From positions 526,950 through 590,949 of the forward strand of contig NW_008709979.1 in the NCBI RefSeq assembly GCF_000327385.1: a stretch of DNA of 64,000 nt, read 5' to 3'. How positions within the stretch are numbered: the first letter of the stretch is position 1; each line of letters opens with the position of its first letter. A program made the translations under genes and the position numbers. This DNA is from Lottia gigantea (Eukaryota; Mollusca; Gastropoda; Lottiidae). Positions 50,957 to 62,630 of this stretch are shown here, piece after piece. The notes below the pieces were generated by a model. It saw nothing but the letters and a program-made list of their open reading frames with translations. It had not been told where the DNA came from and did not search any database.

Positions 50957-53900
50957 TCACGTAGGATCCATGTAGATGTAGCGAGGACCCACGTCGAGGT
51001 CTTGCCATTGACCTGAAAGAAAGTTACTGTTCGAGTGAATATTTAGAAAACTTCTTCTACATACTGTACCATGTTTCACATAAGTTTAGGGATGTAACGA
51101 TTTCATATCTACTATACATGTACGTGATCATAAAATATTAAACAAATTGACAAAAAAAAACATAACGAAGAACCAACATGAATGAACTTACAAGTCTTAA
51201 TGCTACAGTTAACTGAATGTTAAGTCTTGTCTAGATTTTGCTCTATTTCGCATTTGGTGATATATGATGCATTCATGATACCAAATCCATTATCAGGGCG
51301 ACTCGTTTGGAAATTGGGAGAAGATACAAATGGAAAATATAACAAAATGAAGTGTTTCGTATAAAAAGCGCAAAGAACTATAAATGCCGGCCTACAATCT
51401 AAAACGACAACTTACCGAGGAATTGGTTACCTGAAACTAAATCTTGATATTTGTTAGTGTATAATAGGCTATTATGAGTTAATGGTGATATATAATCTGT
51501 GAGATCTGAGATCTACAACATTGGGTTAGAAATGAGAGATGTGTGCTGTAATGCCTACCTTAGTGCTGTGCTAATTAGAGCGATGGATACATAGATGATG
51601 ACATAAAACGAGGAGCTCTACCTAACCTCTTCTTATGAATAACTGTAATAGCTATTGCAAATACGATCACTGATGGAATACCAATTACCATTGCTGCTAC
51701 AATTGGCCAGAAATTATCATCCCCACCACTCGTATCTGTTCCACTGCCTTCCATCCGAGAAGAACTAGAACTAGCTGATGTGTCTGTTTCACCTGATGGT
51801 AGTGGGGTATTAATACTTGGTTCAGTGCTAATTCTGTTTTCTGTCGTATTCTCTTCTTTCGTCGTTGATATCTCTGTTACATCATCAACCATCGGTTTTA
51901 ACGTTGGTTGTTTTGTTGTAACCATCTCAGTTGTTTGCTTAGTCGTTCTGGGTACACTGGTAGTTGTTGGTGAAGTTGTTACTGTGTTCTGAACTCTGGT
52001 TGATAACGCTGACTGTTGTTTCTCCGTTGTTGCTGTTGTTGTTGTTGGTGGTGGCGGTGTTGTTTTTGTTGTTGTTGTTGTTGTTAATGTTGGAATTGGT
52101 GTTTGGGGTTTTATTGACTTCGAACTTGTTGGTAATTCAAGTGTTGTAGAAGGGCTAGAAATGGTTGTGGTTGAGGTAGTTGATGGTGTTGTGAATGTCT
52201 GACTTGTTGTTGATGTTGTTGATGTTGGTGATGTTGTGGGTGATGTTTGTGGTGTTGGTGTTTTTCTCGCAGTCGTTATTGACGTAGTAGTAGCTGATGT
52301 GCTACTTAATAGTCGGGACATACTAGAAGAAGATGATGGTGAAGTTGTTGATGGTACTGTTACAGCTGGTCTAGTAATGAATCTTGCTGTTACTCTGGGA
52401 TTTGATGAAGTCGATGGTACTGTAAAGGTATCCTGATTAACAACATCAGAGAATATTTTATCTCTTGACAAAAGCTCATTTAATGCAGATGTACTCTTCG
52501 AGGATCCTGGGTATGGAGTTAATGTCTTAGCTGGTGTTACATAGGGATTCCTGAGACCAATTGTTATAGATGGGGCAGAATCAGTTGTGGTATTTACTTG
52601 ACTAAACTTCGCTATCTTGCTCCAGAATTGTTTGTAAGGTTCTTCAGTGGTTGTCTGCCTTTGGTAAGGCAGTACATTGTTGATCTGTCCAACACCTACT
52701 TCCGTATCAGTCTTTGATAATGGAAAGGGATCTCTGAGATACGGATTTCCATTATTTGACGATACACTTGGTTGTAACTCCGACAGACCTGGATCGGCGT
52801 ACTCCAAAGTAGCAGCTGCTCGTTTTCGTCTTCTTTTCGGATGGTTCCGTAATAGATAAGATATTACTTGACGTGGGCTTTTAAGTTTATCTGGTAAACT
52901 ACACACTCGATGGAATTCTACTTCTAGCCTGAAAAGGGTTCATTGTATCAGCTAAAAGGTAATTTAAATTTGTGAAACGCTAAGTGGATATATGCTGTGC
53001 ATGTAATTTATCCAAAGTTCGCCTTTATGGGTTTTACATTTGTTGATTTTTAACTAGTACATGTATATGAAATATCAGGCTTTATGAAAGAAATTATTCA
53101 AAAAATAATTTAGTACTTACTGTGTTTTGTGAAGTTTACCAACAGAATCTACAAATGTTTTCAGATTCTCATCATTTGGGTCAACTTTTGTGTTGATAGT
53201 AAATTCATCAACTGATCGTACTTCATCTTCAGTTTGAATGAATAAAGATAATTCCATGGATAACTCGCTTGTCTGAAATAGAAAATGATTTTTTTGTTAC
53301 TCTCTTTCAGATGTTTTTCGTGAAAATATACTTTTACTTTTTTGACCCAGAACATTGTGAAATCATGAAGTTTTAGAGTGATTTCTTCATCTTTTAATGC
53401 TGTTGGTACTGAATGACTTTATTTTAAGACATAACTGTTTATCACGTTTTTTTTTATACAATATTATGGTGGAAAGGAATGAAATCTTCTCGGAGAGTTT
53501 CTTGAAATCCCGGACGCATTGAAGAAATATTTGATTGATCATCTTGACCAAAGACTTTTAGGTCATACGATTGCAGACGTTTTACTGTAAAATGCATAAC
53601 AAGTTTTCTTATTTCTTTACCATTGTATTCATACCTTATACCATATTGACATCATACAAACTAAAGAATGTCATTTTATTTATTCTATATAAAAATAGTA
53701 TCAACTTCATCTCAAAACATCAGTCAAAATCCAGTGAATTCTTACTGTAATATTTGAAATTGTAACTCTATGTATTTATCAAGTGTTTGCTGAGACAATA
53801 TAATGGTTGCCGTGGTAATGAGGACATGAACCACAGAACAAAGATGACTCAAAAGGTTCTTGTATCATCTATAAATATTGAGATAGTGGGTATATGTAAG

Positions 53901-56900
53901 ATATGCGGTTAAACTTTATTTAAATATAAGGTTGATGGCCTCTCGATATCACGACAAAGAATGAAATGAATTATCCAGGTGTAAAATAGTCATCTATGGG
54001 CGGAAATCTTATTCAAATTGGAGAATATTAGTGCATGGTGCTTTTATTCCTACCTATACAATCTTTTTAATTACTCATACCTTAACAATTATTAAATTCA
54101 AATGGGAGAATTTGGTGCAAACATCATATATCATATGGCAATGAAACAGCATCTTTTGCCGGTAAAACATTTACGAATTTTAAACTTTTTTATCATATAC
54201 TAACGTGTACGTTTCATGTAATTGTTTGGGTTGGGGATTAACAAATTGATTACGTGTATAATCTACGTGTATATAAAATTAAAAATATCAAAACAGAACT
54301 GTTGGAACAGGTGTCATATATAAGGCGGATTAATCAAATTGATCGTATCTTATATATTTTCCAATACTTGGATAGAGTCCCATATTTGTGTCCGGAATCG
54401 ACTAGTTTTAACTACGCAAAAATTACAGAGACACCGATCAAGTTTTGGGCAAAGATGTAAAAAAAATTGTTTCATTACGTCTGGACATATAAACAAAACA
54501 CTAATCCAAACTTAATCTCTAAAGCTACCTGTAAATATAAGAGTTGGGTCTAAATAAACTCGATTTTAGCCAAGGATGGGAATATGTCTGTATCTTGTCG
54601 TTTGAAGGTCTTGAAACGACAAGGTCAGAGCAACGATTCTGTAGCTGTCCTTTAAATTTTCTAGAATGTTACATTTTGGCTGGTAATGTGTAAAAAACAT
54701 TAACATTGACAAATTTATTATATAGTGCATCTGACAATGGGACACAGTTGCCATCTTACCCGAAAAGAACGATTAGTCTAAGAATATTGATCGTACAAAA
54801 TATAACACTGTAAAAACAGAGTTGCAACTAACACTTCTAACATGTTGTGCTCCTTGTTCATCAAATAAAAATTCACTGAATCAATTTATTTGTTTAGTTC
54901 TATTGAACTTGATAGAAGTTTAGATCAATTTCTCTCCGATAATCAAGGCCAACTATTAAGTTCTATCAAGGTGAAATTTACTAGACGTGATTTCACATAC
55001 ATTATGAAAAATTCAGCAGTCAATCCGATGTTTGACTAGTTTGTAACGTTGTAGCAAATAACAAATAAATACCGTCATGATAACTGCACTAATCAAATAA
55101 ACATGTGTTTGTATCTTAAATATTTTATTATTCAAGTCACAGCGAATTTGTTTTTTTTTACGAATTACTGCCTGGAGTTAACATAATTCGCAAGAGCTTA
55201 ATAAGCTTGGTCATTTTTACTACAAAATGATGTTATTCGAGATTAAGAAGACAACTTGCAATAAGGCAATAAGGTTTTTTTATATGAAAGACTCAGTTTT
55301 CTATATATTTCTATTGAACTATTAAATAACTACAAAAGTAACAAGCCATTATCATTAAACGATAGAATGATCAGATAACGATTTAGAATACACCAGAACG
55401 ATCAGATAATCAACCATTGAACGATTCAGATTACTACAAACTTAACATGTCATTCTCATTTAACAATTCAGAATGCAACAGAACGATCAGATAATCCTAT
55501 AAGGATACAGATTAGTTTACAACGAACAAATCGGACACACTTGTATATATGACGTTTACATATTTTAATATTAAAACTGATGCTGCTTTAAGGACTGTTG
55601 GAAGAATTTGAAAGGAATATAGATACCTACATCTATTGTATTTAAAGCCGTAGTAACTGGAATCTCCTCGTGATGAACATTGGCTTTATCACAAACGCTT
55701 AATGCTGACCATTGGACATTTTTGGCACATTTTAAACTGGAAAATAAAAATACTTTCACCCTGAGTTTTTTTTTTCAAGAAAAAATCAAAGTAGTAATAA
55801 CTGTCTTAAATTTAAAAAAATTTCGTCGAGCGATGAAAAAGAAGGGAAAGTGTAAGAAGGGTGAATATTCGTAACATTTCATTTGAAACTGAACAATGTA
55901 GCTAACATATTTGTAGTGATAATAGAAGTCGTTTAAATTTTCTTCTATCATTAAACCTCGAAACATTGATCTGAGGCTAAGAGTTTGTTCTAATGGAGTC
56001 TCGGGCTCAGTATAATCTGTAGATTTTATTAACACAAGTAATAATAGCCATACTGTTAAAGACGGCAGCCTTGTGTTATACTTCTATTGTATTTTATCTT
56101 TACCGTATTTAAAGAAGACTCTGGTAAGGGTTGCTCATTTTTTCTTGTGTAAATTTACTCAATATTTACCTGTTACTGTCGTTACATTTGAGAACAAAGT
56201 AAACAAAAGGAATTTCTGTTCGACTACATAATGCTTGGCCATTCAATGAATTTCCTTCAATACCAATTATTGAAAAATATGTCTTACAAATTCCTATGGG
56301 CTGAAATAAAAACATAATCATGTATGAGGTTAATTCGACATAGTATTATTTTGTACTAAAATAAACTGTTTCTTTGGTATTTTGCAGCATTGGGCAAGTC
56401 AACCATACATATTATGTTATATCAATTTATCTGAACTTTCATATTTCATATACAGATAAATGTATAAAAAATAAAGCATGTCGACATCAAATTTCACAGA
56501 CGTTGACAGCAGGCATTGTGGAGATACATTGTTAAAAGACACGAACACTTTAAAAGGTTATTGGAAAACTAAAATCTTAATTTCACAATATCAAGGTAAA
56601 GTTATATATTGCATGAATTTGGTGCACTATTTAATATGTTGTGTTATTGAGTGTATAAAAACAGAAGTGTGTGTCCAATGTCGTCGACGTTTGTATTGCA
56701 GAAAAGAATCTGAAGGTCACGTTAGTTGTTTTCGTTATCTGGATCTAAAATGTTCGACAATGTCCTATAAAAATCGATTTTTTTATACCAAGGACACAAT
56801 TTATTCGGATATCAATAAGGTTACAAATAATGTTAATGGGTCTTTTCTTTGTATTTCGTGATTGTCCATCAGACAGTTTAAATTTGAAACTAATTATTTA

Positions 56901-59072
56901 ACAAATATTTCCCCCTTGGCTTATACAATTTTTTAAAATAATCAGAATGGTATCGAACTGTGTGTCAAATTTTATCGGCCTATCTGTTTTTTTTTTTATA
57001 TAAATTCACGATATACTTAATTCAAACTAAAGCCATTGCTTGTATAAATCGCTCCGAATTAGCCACCACCCAGACGCCCACAAAAAGCATCTCTCAGTCG
57101 CCCCCAAATAGTATAGACAGATTTAGTTTTAGGTATAAGACAAGGAGTGCTGTTTACACTTTACAATACAGATGACTTACATCATTACATTATAATTAAA
57201 TTCAAATTTAACTAGCTAGGGGAGTGTGTTTGTTTGAATGTTGTGAAAGATTTTGAAGCTACATACCTAGAGCAATGTGTACCTATTGTACTGTTGTCGA
57301 TATTGTATAAATAAATGTTGAGGTCAAATTGACAGGTCACGTATGTCTTTAAATTCATTTCAAATACACCTCTCTCCAGTATTAATAGCATAGTTAATAG
57401 TAAGAAGAAAATATAATGGAAATGAGTCATCATAAGCAAAATTGAAGCAATAGAGTTTATAAATGACTGTAGGTCTATCAATGTTTTTTTTTAAAAAAAC
57501 TCCTGGCTACAGAATTTGAGTTCTTGTGAAGAAGGAAGTGTACTTTAATATTGAGACTGTTATTTGCAAATATTGTAATGGTTTAATATAGATAATATAG
57601 ATAGATTTAGGTTTAAATTTCAAACTTGTACTTTCCCTGTATTATGCAGAGCATTTATACAATTAGTGATTTATACATTATTGACTTAAATTTGAATATT
57701 ATAGATATAAAATATATCTAGCATGGATATTTTGTCTTACTATGAATAAAATTTCATAAAACTTTGTAAATTGAACCAAATTGCTTTACAGATTTCCTTT
57801 GAAAAAACAAAATTGAGGCTTGGTAAAAATGAGTAGATTGCATTATGTTTGATCACCGCTTCAATGACTTTGACGGATATCGATAGCAAGATAGAACCTA
57901 TACATACCCTTTCTAATGCCTCCAATTTAATCAACTATCGGAGTCTACAAAGCTAGTACTGTCTACAAGAGATATTCAGTATATCAAACTTTGGTGCATA
58001 CTCATAGACTTTAGTAAGTACATTTGTATCTGAGATAGATTTTTTTTTTTTATCAAAGTTGATACAACTTAACTGGCTACACTGTTAAAGTTTATCTAGT
58101 AAATTAACAAGTGACATTTTTATACTTTCTGAACCTTTTCTGCTTGTATTTAGTTAGGTAAATCTAAGAATATTTACTAAGGGTGAAATTTCCTTCTTGC
58201 GGCCGTTTCTTTTTTCACATCTCTTAATTTTGTTTAACTTGTCTGAGATTTTTTATGTGTCGTGTATGTACTTTTTACATGTGCGATGTTGGAGAGAGGG
58301 GGAAGGGGTTCTTGAGGAAGAGGGGGGTGTAAATTCTCCCATCTACACTTTCATGTTAATTGTAATAAATCTTCATGAGTGGTATTTATATTGTATTTAC
58401 GTGTATGATTCAGATCATCTAAGATTGACATCTTACAATTTAAGATGCTAGGAAAGACTTGCCCCAAAAATAGGAAACTTTTGTTTGTCATATTTAATGA
58501 AACCTTATCTCCTTGGAAATTATTATTCAGAATATTTATTTCTTTCTTTAAATGTTGCTCAGGAACAGCTTTAAGAAATTCGAAAGAATCTTGACATCTG
58601 GAATCGCTTCGGACTTGTGTGATAGTCCAATTTGACATTTAACTTGAACGATTGCAAGACAACACTGACAACGTTTTGGACAACTTCACCTTTTAGACAC
58701 ATTTCGTATAATTCTTTAGTCATAATTGATAAATAATATATTATTATGTTGGAAAATTAAAAAGATTCAACCTCGGTTCATTTTTCATTCGAACTTTGAA
58801 ACGCTGTTTACTATAATTGTGTATTTTAGTTCTTGATAATGATTAGAGAGGATGTAATCTCACCCTGAAAACACAAGTTTTAATAACAAAATTTCTTATT
58901 TCATAAAATATCATAATCGTACATTTTGCTCAGTTACAGGTACAAAATTCCAGTGACAAAAACATTGGAATTGAAAGTATGAAAAGTACATGTGAGAAAA
59001 TCTTACCTTTGAATCAACTAAAAACATTAAAATCCATAAAATTAAAATACTGAATCCTTTTAACTTGAACAT
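50957..59072 (-). CDS. Mucin-like single-pass membrane protein, family not recognised
   Basis: Multi-exon gene rebuilt from splice sites. Exons in transcript order: 59072-59007, 56300-56170, 55736-55627, 53584-53460, 53272-53121, 52928-51622, 51430-51416 (microexon), 51012-50957. All joins keep phase, giving 1962 nt or about 653 residues. The first exon starts at an ATG and encodes a Lys-bearing, strongly hydrophobic signal peptide (MFKLKGFSILILWILMF...). The ectodomain has about six cysteines and N-glycosylation sequons (NDS, NIS, NIT), then a KRRRKR furin-like site, a Ser/Thr/Pro stretch, one membrane helix (IVAAMVIGIPSVIVFAIAI) and a short basic tail. The layout recalls dystroglycan- or mucin-type receptors, but I recognise no named domain. 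It is convergent with gene B. The 56170-56300 join to the signal exon spans 2.7 kb and other exons may lie there. Confidence 0.7.
51416..51430 (-). other. 15-base microexon in the cytoplasmic tail
   Basis: On the minus strand TTTAGTTTCAG precedes and GTAAGT follows the 15 bases. Phase 1 in and phase 1 out fit both neighbours. It inserts NQFLG between HKKRLG and QWQDLDVGPRYIYMDPT. Skipping it also keeps frame. Confidence 0.55.
51575..52928 (-). other. Large exon: basic cleavage site, mucin stretch and membrane helix
   Basis: Acceptor CCCTTTTCAG precedes 52928. The exon encodes LEVEFHRVCSLPDKL, the dibasic KRRRKR run (plus 52821-52840), about 250 residues dominated by Thr, Ser and Pro with simple TTT-type runs, a Ser/Gly-rich juxtamembrane part and a membrane helix followed by HKKRLG. 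If unspliced, the frame runs on to a stop at 51575 and ends GRAPRFMSSSMYPSL. A donor at 51621 (TTAG|GTAGAG) gives the spliced tail instead. The sequence is biased and simple, so copy number of the repeats may vary between individuals. Confidence 0.85.
57267..58597 (-). other. Two further candidate exons of the mucin-like gene
   Basis: 58597-58459 has acceptor GATTCCAG and donor CAA|GTCTTT. It reads CQDSFEFLKAVPEQHLKKE and on to FLFLGQ (phase 2 in, 0 out). A second, about 57375-57267, ends in a strong donor (TCTAG|GTATGT) and reads KTYVTCQFDLNIYLYNIDN. Both look protein-like, with Cys and N-glycosylation sequons like the confirmed ectodomain. Their phases do not fit the simple chain without another exon, so they may be alternative exons or chance. 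Confidence 0.3.
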
Positions 59073-60427
59073 ATTGAGACTTTGAAATACTGTAGAGTGA
59101 TCTAAAAATATAACTGGATCTGTATAGATTTGGATATTTGGTATGAAGTACGTTTTTTTGTGCGACACACCCTACTTGACAACTATAATTAGCGATTTAC
59201 TCCTTCATAGTTAAAATTACACCTTAAAATGACGAATACCGATCTGTAAGTGAAATCAAATATTCTAGAACTTCTTTATGATTCAGCTTCCTCGTTTAAC
59301 TTCCTGATTTCAGAGACGAACATTTGCACAACAACTTTGTTTTCTCCAATACGTACAGATACAATTATAAAGAAATGAACACCTAATTACACCATCTAGA
59401 TATTCTAGTTTATATATTTGTTGGCGGATTGCAATACGTTAATTATTCACCAAATTATTCTAATCCGTTCTTGAAGATGAAACCAGATGAGAATCAGAAA
59501 TAGCAAATTCTTTCGGTGTTCGACTTCTTCTACAACCACTAATCACTAATAACAAATGTACCAATGTTTCATTTCAATCGTCCAATATCCACTAAAAAAC
59601 AGTAAGGGTAAATTATAAGAAATTGCTTGACTGATGAAAGGAGACCCTCACTAACTACCAACTTGAAAACATTGTCAACATCGAGACTGTGTCAATGTAA
59701 CGTGAATTTCTATTGGTGTATGTATTTGGTTTATTGACAGTGTACAGGAGGTCGGAGGTAAACTAACTGCTGGCAGTAGACGACATCCTCAGGTTATCTC
59801 TCACTTATTCAGTCCTTTCAGGAAATATGTTTCCCTGTTCATTGTTCTATATTTATCACAATATTGTTTGATAAATTTATCTTATTTTCTTTTGTTCCCA
59901 AAACACGATTTTTATTAGAAAAAATGCGTTTAATGTAAAATAATATTATGCCTGAAATAGATTTGAATCATTTCCCAAATTCTAGACACTGTTTATTGAC
60001 ATATATATTTAATAGTGTTTATTGGTTTCACATTATTGTATTTCTTTACAGCAATTCTTTTAATATTATTAGACTGTCTGAATTTCCAGGCGCTTTTAAG
60101 AGACAAATGAAAAAAAAATTTGGCTGAGAGGCGGATTTGTAAGTTCGTTAAAACCTGCTAAAAGTTCCGTTTTTACGTGTAACTTTTTTGTAATGATACC
60201 TGACGATTCCTCCGATGAAGTTGACCATTAAGTCATTGGTAGTTATGTTTATATCACAACGGTCTATTTGTTCCCGCTCAGTGCATCATCAGATAGCAAA
60301 TTTCGTGACGATCATTTCCAGCAAAGGTAAAAATCACCAGTATGAAATATTACTTTCAGAGGCGATACTGAACTATATTACTAAGTTTTGTCAAAATCCG
60401 ACAGGAATCGTGTCATATTTAGTGTTT

Positions 60428-60790
60428 ACGAGCTAAAAATTGAACACGTTTTCAAGAACAAGGGCAATAACTCATATAACACATTTTGATTTTCAATGGT
60501 GCTTATCTCAGGGTGATAAAAACAATTTCACCAAATTTCAACATCTGTCAAGAAATGTGCCTTTTACAGTGTAGAGGAGCTAAAATTGAACAGATTTTCA
60601 AGAACAAGGGCAATAACTCGTACTTATTATTTTTCCATTTTTCTGATTTTCAATAGGGTTCATCGTTGGATGATAACAAACTCTCACGCCAAGTTTTGTC
60701 AAAAACTGTCAAGAATTGTGGATTCTACAGTGTTTACAAGCTAAAAATTGAATGCGTTGTAAAGAACAAGGGCAATAACTAATTCTAAAT
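60428..60790 (+). repeat. Three direct repeats of about 150 bases
   Basis: The phrase AGCTAAAAATTGAAC...TTTTCAAGAACAAGGGCAATAACT begins at about 60431, 60577 and 60738. Each copy is followed by a variable TTTTCTGATTTTCAAT-type segment and a GGTGATAA-like segment. The same phrase occurs near 10993 inside the CGCCCAC element, so this may be an expanded interior of that family. Confidence 0.65.
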
Positions 60791-61277
60791 ATTCTTTGCA
60801 ATTTTCTGAATTTTGATGTGGGCGGATAAAAATGATTTAAATTAATATACCATGATTTCGTTTTTATATTCTTGGTGGAATTGGCAGTCAAGTGACTTAA
60901 AATGTATGAGTCGAAATCAAGTAAAAGAAAGATCAATCATTCTGGTCAGTGGCAGCGCCAGCCTTCCGAGACTGGGGATACATAGCAGACTGACTCAATG
61001 GGGGAACAACTGCTGAGGCTGAATTCAATTTTGGCTACTCTGTGGTGGTGTCACAGCCACAAGCCTCTGATAGAGCGTCTTAGCGGTTCTCTCAAGAAAA
61101 TTTTAGAAAAAAATGAATTGATTTTTTGCATTCTGACACTTATTTTGGAAAAAAATATTTAAACATTTAGATTTGTTGAAAATACAGTGAGGGTACAATT
61201 GGGGGTGCAAGCCATTTTTCTAGGGAAGAAATGCCTCCCCTGTATCCCCACTGGCGCCGTAGCTGATTCTGGTTAAA

Positions 61278-61520
61278 GGGACAGCCAACCGTTTGACCAA
61301 TCGTACTTAAGAAACAAGAATTTTCTAGCTAATATTACCAAAAATAGTGTTCACAGCTCACGTCGAAATTTGAGCCTTTAGATCCATGTGCAGAATTATT
61401 GGCGTTTAAAACTTAAAATTACGACTGGTCTTTTCTTGAGACCATTATAGCAATAGAAAGTTAATTTTGTAGTTTGAAGTATATTTGAAGGGATTTTGCC
61501 ATTTCCACGCAGTAGTACTT
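61278..61520 (+). repeat. Copy of the dispersed CCAATCGTA repeat
   Basis: AACCGTTTGACCAATCGTAC, AATAGTGTTCACAGCTCACG, GTCGAAATTTGAGCC and GTATATTTGAAGGGATTTTG occur in the same order as at 1046-1560 and 12183-12410. It is the most complete copy in the window. Non-coding. Confidence 0.6.
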
Positions 61521-62394
61521 CTACAGGCTGTAATATTTATGCTGATCATTACTGAGGCTATAGTTTGGGGTATAAGGTTTGTGTTATGGCAGCATTTTGT
61601 TAAGTTTGTAGACCATTTCATCTAAATGTCAACTATATATTAACCTTTATATCACCAACTTCAAAATCAACGGGTAATGTGTCAATAAAATTTGTTGCGT
61701 GTGAACTTCAGCAATAAAAACTTGACTTTAAACTTGCAATGTTTAATTTGCACCGTTTGCCAGTAAAAAGGTTGAGGTTAAAACAACAGAAAATACTTAG
61801 GTTCAACACAACATTACACCTTTAAAAATATTTTCCTAATCAAACATTTGTGTGCAACCATGTAAACTTTTTAAAATTGTGGTGGACATTTTGCTATAGT
61901 GCAACAGATCGGTCAATGTTCGTGGATCACAAAACCTAAGATTAATAGCATTCCTTAATGAGACTGCAATCATACGACCAGGGTTTGATATAAGCGGTAT
62001 CCCATTGTAATTTGCTAATAAACTAAACCATTTGGTGATCCAAATTTCCACGAGGAACTATGGACCGTTTAGTCTAGAAATAGTACAAGTATCTGATTTT
62101 ACAATAAGATTATTTAATTATTATTATCAAATTATTTCAAATTTTATAACAAGTATGTTATTGTTTTATATACGTTTGGGGGTGGGGGGGATTCACCGCA
62201 ATTTTACTTGACCGAAATTTTTTCGGTTAGAAATAGGTTGAATTAATGGTACGACGGACACCGGAGTACTGTAATTCGAAACATTGCACGGTGGTACAAT
62301 ACGTACCTCTCGATCTAAGAGAAAATCTTTTGACCAGTCAGTGTCAAAGCTTTCCACTCTCTTCATTTCCTCTCCAAAAGAAATAATACCTTCG

Positions 62395-62630
62395 GATTTG
62401 CAGATAAGGACTGACATGGAAAAAGCGTCTTGTCTTTCGGATGAATAAGTTAACCGAGTGTACTACAGGCTGTGCGCGTTAAAGATCCTTCGACAGTTGG
62501 AAATCGAAAAAGAGCAGGCTAGTGCTACTGTCCTGGCAAAATTTCCCTAATTGCACCCGGCATGGCGTTGTCGTCATCGGCCCACGTGGTGCAGAAAGGT
62601 AGGACATAAAACTCCATTTAATATCCAATG
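62395..62630 (+). mobile_element. 5'-truncated SINE copy
   Basis: Body of the SINE at 15880-16200 without its tRNA head: GACTGACATGGAAAAAGCGT, TTAACCGAGTG, GATCCTTCGACAGTTGGAAA, TCGAAAAAGAGCAGGC, and an end GTGCAGAAAGGTAGGACATA. Truncation at the 5' end is typical of retrotransposed copies. Confidence 0.6.

Noticed and set aside
51780-52436. Plus-strand hydrophobic frames opposite the mucin exon
   Set aside because: These are antisense shadows. Thr-rich codons (ACN) read backwards as Val, Cys, Gly and Ser, giving false membrane-like runs.
56478-56861. 127-residue plus-strand frame with several cysteines
   Set aside because: It lies in an intron of the minus-strand gene. It has no start context or motif, and the cysteines do not form a recognisable pattern.
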